Part shown: piece after piece, positions 8,697-18,841 of the stretch
How positions within the stretch are numbered: position 1 is the stretch's first letter
Layout: each line of letters opens with the position of its first letter
Assembly (NCBI GenBank): GCA_016286575.1
Contig: JAEETB010000005.1
Coordinates: 1-44,535, forward strand
DNA from: Prevotella sp.
GTDB lineage: Bacteria; Bacteroidota; Bacteroidia; Bacteroidales; Bacteroidaceae
Length of the DNA stretch: 44,535 nt
Direction of reading: 5' to 3'
Position numbers and translations under genes: made by a program
The notes under the pieces: generated by a model
Seen by the model: only the letters and a program-made list of their open reading frames with translations
Told to the model about the DNA's origin: nothing
Databases searched by the model: none

Positions 8697-9578
8697 TCAA
8701 ATCTGATGATAACGGATAAGACCTGCAAGCGGTGTCTTGATAATGGTTCCCGTATGACGGCCGATAGCGGCAACTGCCTCACGAAGCTGGTCCTGATAAT
8801 GGAAGGCTACGCTGCCAACGAACGAAACAGGAAGATCCTGACGACCATAGGGCGCTATATGGACACGTAAGAAATCGGTAAAATTCTGTACAACGACATC
8901 ATGGACACCCTGGTTATCGAGGTGGCCGCTGATAAACTCAGACAAAGAAGCCAGGAAACGGTTGGCAAGAGGCTGACGGTATACACGATTGATTATTTCG
9001 GGCAGTTTCAGCTTCGTTTCCGACTCAAAGGCATGCAACACATCTTCAGAGATCACGCCACAATAAAGATCGTGAATAAATCTTTTACCAAGGGCTGCGC
9101 CACTGCCTTCATCGCCCAGAATATACCCCAATGCAGGCGTATGCTGTACAATGCCATTACCGTCGTAGAGGCAAGAGTTGGCTCCAGTACCCAGTATACA
9201 AGCAATACCCTCTTTGCGACCACAAAGAGCACGAGCAGCTCCAAGCAGATCACTATGAGCCTCGACAACCGAAGCCTGAGGGAAGAGTTCACAGAGCAGA
9301 GAGGACATCAGCTGTTCCATTTCTGGGCGTACTCCGCTGCCATAGAAATAGACGGCATAGGGGAAATCTGGGGTAAGTATGGAAGAGCTACGCAATTTCT
9401 GAACATCGGGATGGGACCCCATGCGGCCCATAAACTCCTCGCGAATGATCTGGACAATCTGCTCACGCGACTGATGGATGGGGTTAATGCCCTGAGTAGT
9501 GAGGACTACGGGTTGATGACTGGCTGTGACAATCGTCCAATCGGTCTTAGTGCTTCCACTATCTGCAATTAATATCAT
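8697..9578 (-). CDS. BadF/BadG/BcrA/BcrD-type ATPase, N-acetylglucosamine kinase-like
   Basis: 293 aa; MILIADSGSTKTDWTIV phosphate-binding motif, ACILGTGANSCLYDG, GYILGDEGSGAALGKR. Confidence 0.85.
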   Translation of the reverse strand: MILIADSGSTKTDWTIVTASHQPVVLTTQGINPIHQSREQIVQIIREEFMGRMGSHPDVQKLRSSSILTPDFPYAVYFYGSGVRPEMEQLMSSLLCELFPQASVVEAHSDLLGAARALCGRKEGIACILGTGANSCLYDGNGIVQHTPALGYILGDEGSGAALGKRFIHDLYCGVISEDVLHAFESETKLKLPEIINRVYRQPLANRFLASLSEFISGHLDNQGVHDVVVQNFTDFLRVHIAPYGRQDLPVSFVGSVAFHYQDQLREAVAAIGRHTGTIIKTPLAGLIRYHQI

Positions 9579-9607
9579 AACTTCGTATATTTTTAAGTTT
9601 TCGACTG

Positions 9608-9615
9608 CAAAAGTA
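9608..9615 (-). promoter_or_regulatory. -7 box (TACTTTTG) for the BadF-type kinase gene
   Basis: CAAAAGTA on + strand, 30 bp upstream of start; TTG core (CTTG) 20 nt further upstream. Confidence 0.55.
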
Positions 9616-9657
9616 TAAAAAAAGACTTAATCATGCAAGAAATTCAGTTTTTTTTCT

Positions 9658-9665
9658 TACCTTTG
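9658..9665 (+). promoter_or_regulatory. -7 box (TACCTTTG) for the MscS-family gene
   Basis: TACCTTTG 23 bp upstream of ATG 9689. Confidence 0.6.
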
Positions 9666-9688
9666 CACTACGATTTACAATGTAACAG

Positions 9689-12034
9689 ATGAAACGTATT
9701 CTTATAATAATTGTCCTCCTGGTGGGCATCATCTCTAAGACGGATGCTGTCCTGAAGGAGAAAGACCTGGAGCAGACACTGACAATTCTTCAGGCCGAAC
9801 TGGAACAGTACAACAACGAACTGAGCCGTCGCTCTACCATGCGAAAAGAGCGCACGAAGCAACTCATCACACAGTTGCTGCTGACCATGAAGCAAGCCGA
9901 CCAGAATGCGCTGATGCTCTATTCTCAGCATCAAGAGAACGTATTCGACATGACCTATGCTTGTCATGAAGCCACCAAACTGTACCGCGATTTCCACAAA
10001 CGTCAAATACCTTTCACAGAGTTTCTGGAAAAGAACGGAAGGGAGTTAGCTCGGTATGACAGTCTCATCACACGTCTCGAGGCCATGCCGGAAATCATGA
10101 CCACAAAGTACGGCAAGTCGAAACGAGACTCTTGTCTAGCACTTGCCAAAAGCATCCGTCGCATGCTGGGCGAAAGTGAATATCAACTGAAACGGAATAT
10201 ACATCATTATAATCACACAGAACAAAGACTGAGCGAGTTGAACAACTATGCCCAGAAACGCTATAGCGACATACAACAAAGCATCTTTATCAACGGCGAC
10301 GAGAGCTACCCCACCCTGCTGAGTCATTTCAAAAGACGTTGGAGCTCAATCACAGAAACTATCCAAAAAAAATATACAACCGGATCCCCATCCAATTCTC
10401 AATGGAGCGGCAGATGGATTATATTCACATTCTCTGCCATTCTGTTTTACATCATCATCGCCATTGTCCTAAACCAGCTGTTCTTCCGATTCATGATGCC
10501 CAAGCGGCTCGATACCGAAGAATTCCGAAAGAAACGGGCCTGCATCATCATGGCCACTACGACCATCACCTTCGCCATTATCCAGGGAGCCATCAGCGTC
10601 ATTGGCACAGGGCAGAACTATCCATTCCTCTATATGGCGTCGAACTTGCTGGTGGAGTATGCCTGGCTTCTGGGTGTCATTCTGATTTCATTGCTATTGC
10701 GCGTCAAAGGTGAGCAGATTGGCAGTGCATTTCGCATTTACGCGCCGCTGATTGTTGTTGGCTTTATAGTTATTGGATGCCGTATCATTCTGATACCCAA
10801 CGAACTTGTTAATTTCATTCTACCACCAGTTTTACTGATATGCGCAATCTGGCAATGGATTGTTATCAGACGTCACAACTCAAACATTCCACGCTCAGAC
10901 ATTTTCTATACTTACGTATCACTTGTGGTGTTCGTTGCTGCTGTCTGTTGCTCGTGGGCAGGATATACGTTACTTGCTGTACAACTGCTCATCTGGTGGA
11001 TCATGCAGCTGACTTGCATTTTGACCATTACCTGTGTCAGTCAGTATCTCAGACTCTATGCCGAACGGAAAGGATTTGATCAGAAGCCCATCACCCAGAC
11101 ATGGGCCTACAACTTTGTCGAGAAAGTGGTGATGCCTGTATTGAGCGTAAATTCTGTCATGCTGAGTATCTACTGGGCAGCAAAGGTATTTAATTTAAGC
11201 GAACTATGCTGGAAGATTTTTAAGTACAATTTTATTGACATGGAGAATCTTCAGGTTTCCGTCTTGAAACTCTCAATGGTCATTACCATGTGGTGCCTCT
11301 TCCGATGGATCGCCCGCACCATTCTTGCCTTGTTGCGCGTACACTACGAGACCAGTGATCCCACAACTGCAGCCTCAAGGGAAGTCATGGGAAAGAACGT
11401 GATACAAGTCTTTGTCTGGGGTGTGTGGTTGATGATTTCGCTCTCACTATTCCACATCAGCGTCACTTGGCTGCTCGCCATTTCTGGTGGTCTATCCACC
11501 GGTATCGGTTTCGCATCAAAGGATATCATTGAAAACATTTACTACGGCGCCTCACTGATGGCAGGTCGCATCAAAGTTGGTGACTGGATAGAGATTGACG
11601 GACGCATGGGTAAGGTGATGAGCATCAGTTACACCTCGACCGTAATAGAATCACTTTATGGTGAGGTAATCACCTTCCAAAACGCACAACTCTTCGCGAA
11701 GAATTATAAAAATCTGACGAGGAATCACGGTTATGTTCTGGCCGTAGTACCATTTGGAGTAGCCTATGGTTCTAACCTAAAACAGGTCACGGAACTCATA
11801 GAGGGGGCACTGAACAACATGAAACACCAATGGATAGACCGCTCAAAACAGGTGAAGTGTGTCGTTTCTGAAATGGCTGATTCGAGTGTAAACTTCAATC
11901 TTTTTGTCTGGGCTGATGCTCCCAAGAAATCGTACGTGGTCAGCGACGTTTTGAAGTGTGTATACGAAACACTGAACGAGCATAACATTACTATCCCGTT
12001 CCCACAAAGAGACATTCATGTCATTAAAGATTAA
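9689..12034 (+). CDS. MscS-family mechanosensitive ion channel with N-terminal coiled-coil
   Basis: 781 aa; C-terminal MscS core (LAISGGLSTGIGFASKDIIENIYYGASLMAGRIKVGDWIEIDGRMGKVMSISYTSTVIESLYGEVITFQNAQLFAKNYKNLTR). Confidence 0.92.
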   Translation: MKRILIIIVLLVGIISKTDAVLKEKDLEQTLTILQAELEQYNNELSRRSTMRKERTKQLITQLLLTMKQADQNALMLYSQHQENVFDMTYACHEATKLYRDFHKRQIPFTEFLEKNGRELARYDSLITRLEAMPEIMTTKYGKSKRDSCLALAKSIRRMLGESEYQLKRNIHHYNHTEQRLSELNNYAQKRYSDIQQSIFINGDESYPTLLSHFKRRWSSITETIQKKYTTGSPSNSQWSGRWIIFTFSAILFYIIIAIVLNQLFFRFMMPKRLDTEEFRKKRACIIMATTTITFAIIQGAISVIGTGQNYPFLYMASNLLVEYAWLLGVILISLLLRVKGEQIGSAFRIYAPLIVVGFIVIGCRIILIPNELVNFILPPVLLICAIWQWIVIRRHNSNIPRSDIFYTYVSLVVFVAAVCCSWAGYTLLAVQLLIWWIMQLTCILTITCVSQYLRLYAERKGFDQKPITQTWAYNFVEKVVMPVLSVNSVMLSIYWAAKVFNLSELCWKIFKYNFIDMENLQVSVLKLSMVITMWCLFRWIARTILALLRVHYETSDPTTAASREVMGKNVIQVFVWGVWLMISLSLFHISVTWLLAISGGLSTGIGFASKDIIENIYYGASLMAGRIKVGDWIEIDGRMGKVMSISYTSTVIESLYGEVITFQNAQLFAKNYKNLTRNHGYVLAVVPFGVAYGSNLKQVTELIEGALNNMKHQWIDRSKQVKCVVSEMADSSVNFNLFVWADAPKKSYVVSDVLKCVYETLNEHNITIPFPQRDIHVIKD

Positions 12035-12049
12035 AAAAATTGTATTTTT

Positions 12050-12081
12050 TTTGGTTGTTTTGAATAAAATGCGTATTTTTG
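12050..12081 (+). promoter_or_regulatory. Promoter of kdsA operon: TTTG-N20-TATTTTTG
   Basis: TTTG at 12050-12053, 20-nt spacer, TATTTTTG at 12074-12081, 10 bp upstream of the kdsA ATG. Confidence 0.7.
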
Positions 12082-12091
12082 CAACATCATT

Positions 12092-12856
12092 ATGAGTAGC
12101 AAAACAACCATTATAGCTGGTCCATGTGTCATCGAGTCGGCAGAACTGCTCGACACAGTGGCGCGTAAGTTGGTGGAAATCAACACCAAACTAGGTACCG
12201 ATATCATTTTCAAAGCCTCGTTTGACAAGGCGAATCGTACATCAATCCATTCCTTCCGAGGCCCAGGACTTGAACGTGGACTGCAGATGCTGGCTGACGT
12301 GAAAGCCAACTATGGCCTCAGGATTCTAACCGACATCCATGAGAGTTATCAGGCAGAGCCAGTCAGTGAAGTATGCGATGTGATCCAGATTCCAGCCTTC
12401 CTTTGCCGTCAGACTGACCTGCTTGTCGCTGCCGCCAAGACTGGACGGACAGTGAATATCAAAAAGGCACAATTTCTTAGTGGGCTCGACATGCGTTATC
12501 CTGTTGAAAAAGCTCTTGATTCAGGTGCGAAGGATGTCTGGCTGACTGAACGCGGCAATATGATGGGTTACAACAACCTTGTGGTCGATTTCCGTAATAT
12601 CCCCGATATGTTGGAGTTGGTACCTACGGTTATCATGGACTGTACACATAGCGTACAACGGCCTGGCGGGTCTGATGGTAAAACAGGCGGTGATCGGAGA
12701 TTTGTACCACAAATGGCAATGGCGGCAAAAGCCTTTGGAGCTAATGGATTTTTCTTTGAGGTACATCCTCATCCAGACGAAGGTCTCAGTGATGCTGCAA
12801 ACATGTTGGAGCTCGACCATCTGGAAGCTCTGGTTGAAAAACTGATTAAAGCATGA
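12092..12856 (+). CDS. kdsA: 3-deoxy-8-phosphooctulonate synthase
   Basis: 254 aa; IAGPCVIES, FKASFDKANRTS, DCTHSVQRPGG, FFEVHPHPDEGLSDAANML. Confidence 0.97.
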   Translation: MSSKTTIIAGPCVIESAELLDTVARKLVEINTKLGTDIIFKASFDKANRTSIHSFRGPGLERGLQMLADVKANYGLRILTDIHESYQAEPVSEVCDVIQIPAFLCRQTDLLVAAAKTGRTVNIKKAQFLSGLDMRYPVEKALDSGAKDVWLTERGNMMGYNNLVVDFRNIPDMLELVPTVIMDCTHSVQRPGGSDGKTGGDRRFVPQMAMAAKAFGANGFFFEVHPHPDEGLSDAANMLELDHLEALVEKLIKA

Positions 12857-13803
12857 AGGAAGCTAAAGAATACGCTATACAATGTTTCAAGGACGAAGCA
12901 GAAGCTGTGCTGGGCCTTGTCTCACAACTTGATGACAGTTTTGACAAAGCTGTTGAATTAATGTATGGGTGCAAGGGGAAAATCATCGTCACTGGCGTAG
13001 GCAAGAGCGGACACATCGGCGCAAAGATTGCCGCTACCCTTTCAAGCACAGGCACACCATCATTCTTCATTAATCCACTCGACGTGTTCCATGGCGACTT
13101 GGGGGTAATGACTTCCGACGATGTGGTGCTGGCTATTTCTCATTCAGGACAGACTGACGAGCTTCTGAGGTTTATACCAATGGTTTTGCAGATGCAGATA
13201 CCCATCATTGGCATGAGCGGGAATCCGCAGTCACTTTTGGCTAAATATTCGACTTGTCACCTGAATGTGTACGTCGAAAAAGAAGCCTGTCCGATGAACC
13301 TCGCTCCTACAAGTTCCACCATGGCACAATTGGCAATGGGTGATGCTTTGGCAATTGCGTTAATTGAGAAGCGAGATTTCCAGCCCAGGGACTTCGCACA
13401 GTTTCATCCTGGTGGTGAACTCGGAAAACGACTGTTGACGACAGCACAGGATGTGATGTTTAAAGATGACCTGCCCGTACTCCCACCAGAGATGCATTTA
13501 GGCGAGGCTATTATCCTGGTGAGCAAAGGAAAACTCGGACTGGGTATTGCTGAGGTAGATGATAAAATTGTGGGACTGATCACTGACGGTGATATCCGTC
13601 GCGCTATGGAGAAGTGGCAGGCGGAATTCTTCAACCGAACGGTAAGCGACATCATGACACGCACTCCCAAGACCGTCAGACCAGAGACAAAGATTACGGA
13701 AATTCAGAGAATCATGAATAAATATAAAGTACATTCGGTGTTAGTGATCGATGAAGAGAACCACCTTCTGGGGGTAGTTGACCACTACTCGTGTATGATA
13801 TAA
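12853..13803 (+). CDS. kdsD: KpsF/GutQ-type D-arabinose-5-phosphate isomerase (SIS + CBS)
   Basis: 316 aa; GVGKSGHIGAKIAATLSSTGTPSFFINPLDVFHGDLG, SHSGQTDEL, two CBS domains; ATGA overlap with kdsA. Confidence 0.95.
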   Translation: MKEAKEYAIQCFKDEAEAVLGLVSQLDDSFDKAVELMYGCKGKIIVTGVGKSGHIGAKIAATLSSTGTPSFFINPLDVFHGDLGVMTSDDVVLAISHSGQTDELLRFIPMVLQMQIPIIGMSGNPQSLLAKYSTCHLNVYVEKEACPMNLAPTSSTMAQLAMGDALAIALIEKRDFQPRDFAQFHPGGELGKRLLTTAQDVMFKDDLPVLPPEMHLGEAIILVSKGKLGLGIAEVDDKIVGLITDGDIRRAMEKWQAEFFNRTVSDIMTRTPKTVRPETKITEIQRIMNKYKVHSVLVIDEENHLLGVVDHYSCMI

Positions 13804-13823
13804 AAGATTGAAAGCAAGGCTTT

Positions 13824-16800
13824 ATGAAGACTATAAAGAAACTATTGATTGTGTTACTGCTCACTCTGCCTCTGGTTGTGGCAGCTGACTATCTGTTTAA
13901 AACACTGGATGCACGCGACGGTCTGACATCCAGTCAGGTGAACTGTATATTAAAAGATTCGCGGGGATACATCTGGTTTGGTACTCCAGCAGGGCTCTAT
14001 CGCTACGACGGTTACTCGTTCAGGAACTTCCAGAGTGACTCACAAGATGGTTCATCACTTAACGACAGCTATATCAATGCCATCCAGGAAATGCTCGATG
14101 GTAACCTATTAATCCAAACCTCTTCAGGCTATTGCATCTATCACCCTCAGACAGAAACGTTTGAGCGCGATATGAAGCAGACTTTTGCACGCATGGGTAT
14201 TGAAACGATTCCTTCCATCGTATACATCGACAGACATAAAAATCTCTGGGGAGCCATTCCCAACAAAGGCGTTGTGTGTTACAACCAGCAACAACAGCTA
14301 CTTTACGAATTCGGCTATACCGATGACGCACACGGAGTGCCTCAGGGGGTTGTGTGCTCCATCAGCGAATGCCGAGATGGTGCCATTATCGTATACGATG
14401 ACGGACGTATGGTCTGCTGTGATGTAATGCATCAGCAACATACCGTGTGGGCTGCAGAAGGTATCCCTACGCTGAAACGTCACAGATCAAAATCACTTAG
14501 AGCATTCTCTGATCAGATGGATAATATCTGGCTCTATGGACAGGGGACCTTATATATGTATAACAAGAGTTCCGACGCCTGGGAATCATCTATCGGTGAA
14601 CAGTTAGGACTGACGAATGTTGGTGTCGACCGTAATATCAATAGCATGGCTGGTGACCGTAACGGCAACATTTGGATAGGCTCTGACCAGCTAGGCCTTT
14701 TGAAGATGGATGTCAACACCCACCAGATTGAAAACGTACAACCTCGTAATATCAATGATAACCAATTGGCAAAGGATAATATAGGAATCCAGAGCGTTTA
14801 CGTGGATGACACGGATCTACTATGGGTAGGAACAGAAAAATCTGGCGTAGCTTACTCTGGTGACTATATCTATCGTTTTGGTTCCAACCTTTTAGGTGAT
14901 ATCACAGCGATGACACAGGATGCCAATGGTAAGATTTGGTATGGTACGAGTGATCGTGGCATCATCGACTATACGGGACAACTTGCTAGTTTGAAGGTTT
15001 CTTGTATGGAGACTACACCTGATGGCAGCCTTTGGGTAGGTTCCAAACGCAATGGACTGACCAGGATCAATAATAGCGGCTCTACGATCTTCTCATTAGC
15101 GAAGGATAGCATCAGCACCCTGATAGATGATCATGTAAACGACTTGTGTGTAGATAAGATCGGAAATCTGTGGATTGCCACCAATGGAGGTCTTCAGGTG
15201 TACAATCCGAGAATGAACTCTTTCTCATCCTACACCCGAGAGAACGGCAAGCTAAATACTAACAATATTACTTGTCTCTTCTATAACAAGAACGGCAAAG
15301 AGAATATTATGTTTGCCGGTACAGCTGAGGGACTAGTCATCTTGAATCTGTCGAATACAGAGAAGAAGGTGGTAACAGGAAACTCCAACAACATCAAAAC
15401 TTTCACGAATAACTATATTACACAGGTATTCCAAGACTCAAGAGGGTTAATTTGGGTAGGAACACGCGAAGGTTTGAACATTCTTAATATGGATACCGAC
15501 GACCTTGACTATCTGACAGAGAAACAAGGTCTTTGCAACAATAACGTCTGCGGAATAGCCGAAGACAAGAATCACAGTATCTGGGTAACCACCAGCCGAG
15601 GTGTGAGCCGCATCGTGGTACAGCGTAACCATGAGGATGGCACGAACAACTACGGTCTGTACAATTACAGCACCTCTGATGGCCTTCAGAGCAATGAGTT
15701 CAATCACGGTTCTATTCTGACTCGTGACGATGGTAATGTTCTACTGGGTGGTCTCTTTGGCGTGAATTGGGTCATCCAGAAAGGCAACGACGATAACGAC
15801 GCCCTGCCCCGTGTGATGCTAACCCAGTTGTATATCGGAGAAGAGGAAATCCTCACTGGCCACGAGTATGGCGATAGAGTCATACTGCCACAGGCTCTTA
15901 ATGAGACTAACAAGATTAACCTGGGCCATGACCAGAACACCTTCACTATCAAGTTTGCAGCAGGAAACTATAACCAAAGTGAGCGTCTGCAATTCATGTA
16001 CTGGATGGAAGGAAAAGATGAGGACTGGCGTAATGGTAATGCCCTTACCCACGGAGTGACATTTAAAGATCTCAGTAGTGGCAAATATACCCTCCATGTA
16101 AAAGCTATCAGTGCCGAAGGTGCTGTCAGCAACCAAGAACGTGTCCTGGAAATCGCGATTGAGCGTCACTGGCTATTATCATGGTGGATGATTGTTGCCT
16201 ACATTATCCTGGCTGTAGTCACCATTTACTTCTGGCGTATCGGACTTAAACAGATCAAGGCTATTCGTCAGAGAAAGAATGCGGTCATTAACGAACTAAA
16301 GTTGCAACGCGAAGAGATTAAGGCTGCCAGTGATGACCTTCGCCAGCCTATGGCCCGCATGACCTCAATCATTGGTAACCTGTCAGAGAAAGAAACCACA
16401 CTTGAGGAGAAGGAACAACTTAATGCTCTCCACTCTCAGATGCTCCAGATCATCACTCGAGTGGCCGATATGCAGATGAACCTGGAGAATCCTGAAGAGA
16501 AAGCCAAGAATACTGTTCAGGATCGACTTGAACTCAATGGAAAGGGTGAGATAGAGTTGCCTGAAATCGGTGACACCTTGACTGCTGAGAGTACACGTTC
16601 TAGAGCTGCCCTTGATTCACCAACCGCCAAGTTCACCGTTGTCATGATTGATGATAACGAGGACTTCCTGAAATTCGCCTCAGCTAAGTTGAAATACGTC
16701 TACGATTTCCATATCTACAATGATATCGAGAAAGCTGCAGATGATTTGGAAGAAATGAAATGTGATATCGTAGTATGTAAACAAGAGATGAGTCCTATGA

Positions 16801-17606
16801 CTGGTAGCGATCTCTGCAACCAGCTGAAGACAAATATTGTCACTCAAAAGATGAAGTTTGTGCTGATGACTGATGGTGTGCTAACACCTCAGGACATGCG
16901 TTCTAAGAACATCACTCTTTCTGCCGACGACTATCTCGCAAAGCCGTTTAACATGCAAGAAGCATGTATGCGTTTCAATAAAGTTCTTGGTTTAGGTGCC
17001 ATCAATGTAAACAGTAACCTGATTGAAGGTGCAGAAACCCGTATGCTGGAGGAACGTAACACAAGTATGACGACTGCTACTGAGAGTATGGGACTTGAGG
17101 TCATCCAAACTGATACCGATACAGAGACGACGAGTGATGACCCAATGAACATCGTCGATACAACTATCGTCAACAAGAACCAGTTGGCTCGCAAGGGTAG
17201 TAACTTGCCAGAGGGTATCTTGCCCGAGTATGAGAAAAGCGAGGAATCGACATCCGACTACTCAATGCTCGACGAGATGGATCAACAGCTGTTGAAGAAT
17301 ATCGAGCAGTACGTGATGCAGAACATGAGTCGAGGCCAGATTAGTCTTGAAGAAATGGCCAGCGCCATGGGTATGGGACGTGTTCCCTTCTTCCACCGCA
17401 TCCGAAACCTGACAAATAAGACACCTGCAGAGGTCGTGCGCGATATGCGTCTGAAACATGCTTGTATTCTTCTGAAACGTACCAATATCAACATGAGTGA
17501 GCTGGCAACAAACATTGGTTTCCTGACAGCAGAGAATTTCATTAATATTTTCAAGGAGAAATTTGGTATGACACCCCTTGAATACAGATTAAAACACCGC
17601 AAATGA
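13824..17606 (+). CDS. Degenerate hybrid two-component-like regulator (propeller repeats, Y_Y_Y, TM, pseudo-DHp, pseudo-receiver, AraC HTH)
   Basis: 1260 aa; repeated Reg_prop motifs (LKDSRGYIWFGTPAGLYRYDG, FQDSRGLIWVGTREGLNILN), TM near 16165-16230, DHp-like SDDLRQPMARM, REC-like VVMIDDNEDF...CDIVVCKQEMSP...ADDYLAKPF, C-terminal AraC (FINIFKEKFGMTPLEYRL). No HATPase_c N/G1/G2 boxes between DHp-like region and receiver. Confidence 0.9.
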   Translation: MKTIKKLLIVLLLTLPLVVAADYLFKTLDARDGLTSSQVNCILKDSRGYIWFGTPAGLYRYDGYSFRNFQSDSQDGSSLNDSYINAIQEMLDGNLLIQTSSGYCIYHPQTETFERDMKQTFARMGIETIPSIVYIDRHKNLWGAIPNKGVVCYNQQQQLLYEFGYTDDAHGVPQGVVCSISECRDGAIIVYDDGRMVCCDVMHQQHTVWAAEGIPTLKRHRSKSLRAFSDQMDNIWLYGQGTLYMYNKSSDAWESSIGEQLGLTNVGVDRNINSMAGDRNGNIWIGSDQLGLLKMDVNTHQIENVQPRNINDNQLAKDNIGIQSVYVDDTDLLWVGTEKSGVAYSGDYIYRFGSNLLGDITAMTQDANGKIWYGTSDRGIIDYTGQLASLKVSCMETTPDGSLWVGSKRNGLTRINNSGSTIFSLAKDSISTLIDDHVNDLCVDKIGNLWIATNGGLQVYNPRMNSFSSYTRENGKLNTNNITCLFYNKNGKENIMFAGTAEGLVILNLSNTEKKVVTGNSNNIKTFTNNYITQVFQDSRGLIWVGTREGLNILNMDTDDLDYLTEKQGLCNNNVCGIAEDKNHSIWVTTSRGVSRIVVQRNHEDGTNNYGLYNYSTSDGLQSNEFNHGSILTRDDGNVLLGGLFGVNWVIQKGNDDNDALPRVMLTQLYIGEEEILTGHEYGDRVILPQALNETNKINLGHDQNTFTIKFAAGNYNQSERLQFMYWMEGKDEDWRNGNALTHGVTFKDLSSGKYTLHVKAISAEGAVSNQERVLEIAIERHWLLSWWMIVAYIILAVVTIYFWRIGLKQIKAIRQRKNAVINELKLQREEIKAASDDLRQPMARMTSIIGNLSEKETTLEEKEQLNALHSQMLQIITRVADMQMNLENPEEKAKNTVQDRLELNGKGEIELPEIGDTLTAESTRSRAALDSPTAKFTVVMIDDNEDFLKFASAKLKYVYDFHIYNDIEKAADDLEEMKCDIVVCKQEMSPMTGSDLCNQLKTNIVTQKMKFVLMTDGVLTPQDMRSKNITLSADDYLAKPFNMQEACMRFNKVLGLGAINVNSNLIEGAETRMLEERNTSMTTATESMGLEVIQTDTDTETTSDDPMNIVDTTIVNKNQLARKGSNLPEGILPEYEKSEESTSDYSMLDEMDQQLLKNIEQYVMQNMSRGQISLEEMASAMGMGRVPFFHRIRNLTNKTPAEVVRDMRLKHACILLKRTNINMSELATNIGFLTAENFINIFKEKFGMTPLEYRLKHRK

Positions 17607-18838
17607 CAAGCAATAAGAACCAATTAGCAGGAATAGTCACCATACTATTCCTGCTGATTTCTCTCTATACTAAAGCACAAAGCAGCGATTCGCTTACCAT
17701 CAGTCAGATGCAAGAGATGGGCATTGTTTTCTCAGAGAACAATAACGTAGAGCTATTGATGTCGGGCAAAGAAAAGTTTGCAAGACTATTCGAGGACATC
17801 CGCCAAGCCAAACAAAGCGTCCATCTGGAGTATTTCAATTTCAGGAACGACTCTATCGCATCCTTACTCTTCGATATCCTCAGGGAAAAACGCAAGGAAG
17901 GCGTAGAGGTAAGAGCAGCTTTCGACGGATTCGGAAACGACTCCAACAATCAACCATTAAAAAAAGAACATCTTGACAAACTACACGCTGATAGCATTGA
18001 TATCTACGAATTTGATCCCATCAGATTTCCATGGATCAATCATATCTGGCCACGTGACCATCGGAAGATTGTTGTCATCGATGGGCATATCGCCTATACT
18101 GGTGGAATGAATGTGGCTGACTATTATATTGTGGGTACAGAACAGGTTGGTGAATGGCGGGATATGCACTGCCGCATTGAGGGTTCGGCCGTTAACGATC
18201 TGCAGAAAATATTCGTCAGATTCTGGAAGAAGTTGGCAAAGGAGGAATTGACTGACCCGAAATACTTCCAGGGAACGACCGCCGGCAACAAGATGGTGGG
18301 TATCGCCAACCGCGAGCCTCGTACGTCGAATGAGATCATGCGCCGATTCTATGTGAATGCACTCGACAACGCGAAGGACTCGGTGAAGATCATCAATCCC
18401 TACTTCATGCCTACAAACAAAGTCATCAAAGCCTTGAAACGATGTGCTGAACGCGGTGTAAAAATGGACATCTTGATTTCATCTAGATATGACGAGCCGT
18501 TGACACCAGACATCGTCATGTACAACATGAAGAAACTGATTAAGCGCGGAGCCCATGTATGGCGTTACCGTCCTGGTTTCCACCATTCTAAGATTATGAC
18601 TGTTGACGGTAAATTCTGTACCGTTGGCAGCACAAATCTTGATGCCCGCGGTCTACGTTATGATTATGAAGTCAACGCACTGATCATCGACAAACAGACA
18701 ACCCAAGAGTTAGACCGGAAATTCATCGAAGACACAGGTAAAAGCGACTATATCTCTATGGAGGAATGGAAGAAAAGCCGCACCACATGGCAAAGATTCA
18801 AAGGATGGTTTGGTCACCTGCTAACCTTCTTACTATAA
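17603..18838 (+). CDS. Phospholipase D / cardiolipin synthase-like protein with N-terminal signal peptide
   Basis: 411 aa; two HKD motifs (HRKIVVIDGHIAYTGGMN; HHSKIMTVDGKFCTVGSTNLD); signal-like N-terminus IVTILFLLISLYTKAQS; ATGA overlap with upstream gene. Confidence 0.88.
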   Translation: MTSNKNQLAGIVTILFLLISLYTKAQSSDSLTISQMQEMGIVFSENNNVELLMSGKEKFARLFEDIRQAKQSVHLEYFNFRNDSIASLLFDILREKRKEGVEVRAAFDGFGNDSNNQPLKKEHLDKLHADSIDIYEFDPIRFPWINHIWPRDHRKIVVIDGHIAYTGGMNVADYYIVGTEQVGEWRDMHCRIEGSAVNDLQKIFVRFWKKLAKEELTDPKYFQGTTAGNKMVGIANREPRTSNEIMRRFYVNALDNAKDSVKIINPYFMPTNKVIKALKRCAERGVKMDILISSRYDEPLTPDIVMYNMKKLIKRGAHVWRYRPGFHHSKIMTVDGKFCTVGSTNLDARGLRYDYEVNALIIDKQTTQELDRKFIEDTGKSDYISMEEWKKSRTTWQRFKGWFGHLLTFLL

Positions 18839-18841
18839 CAA

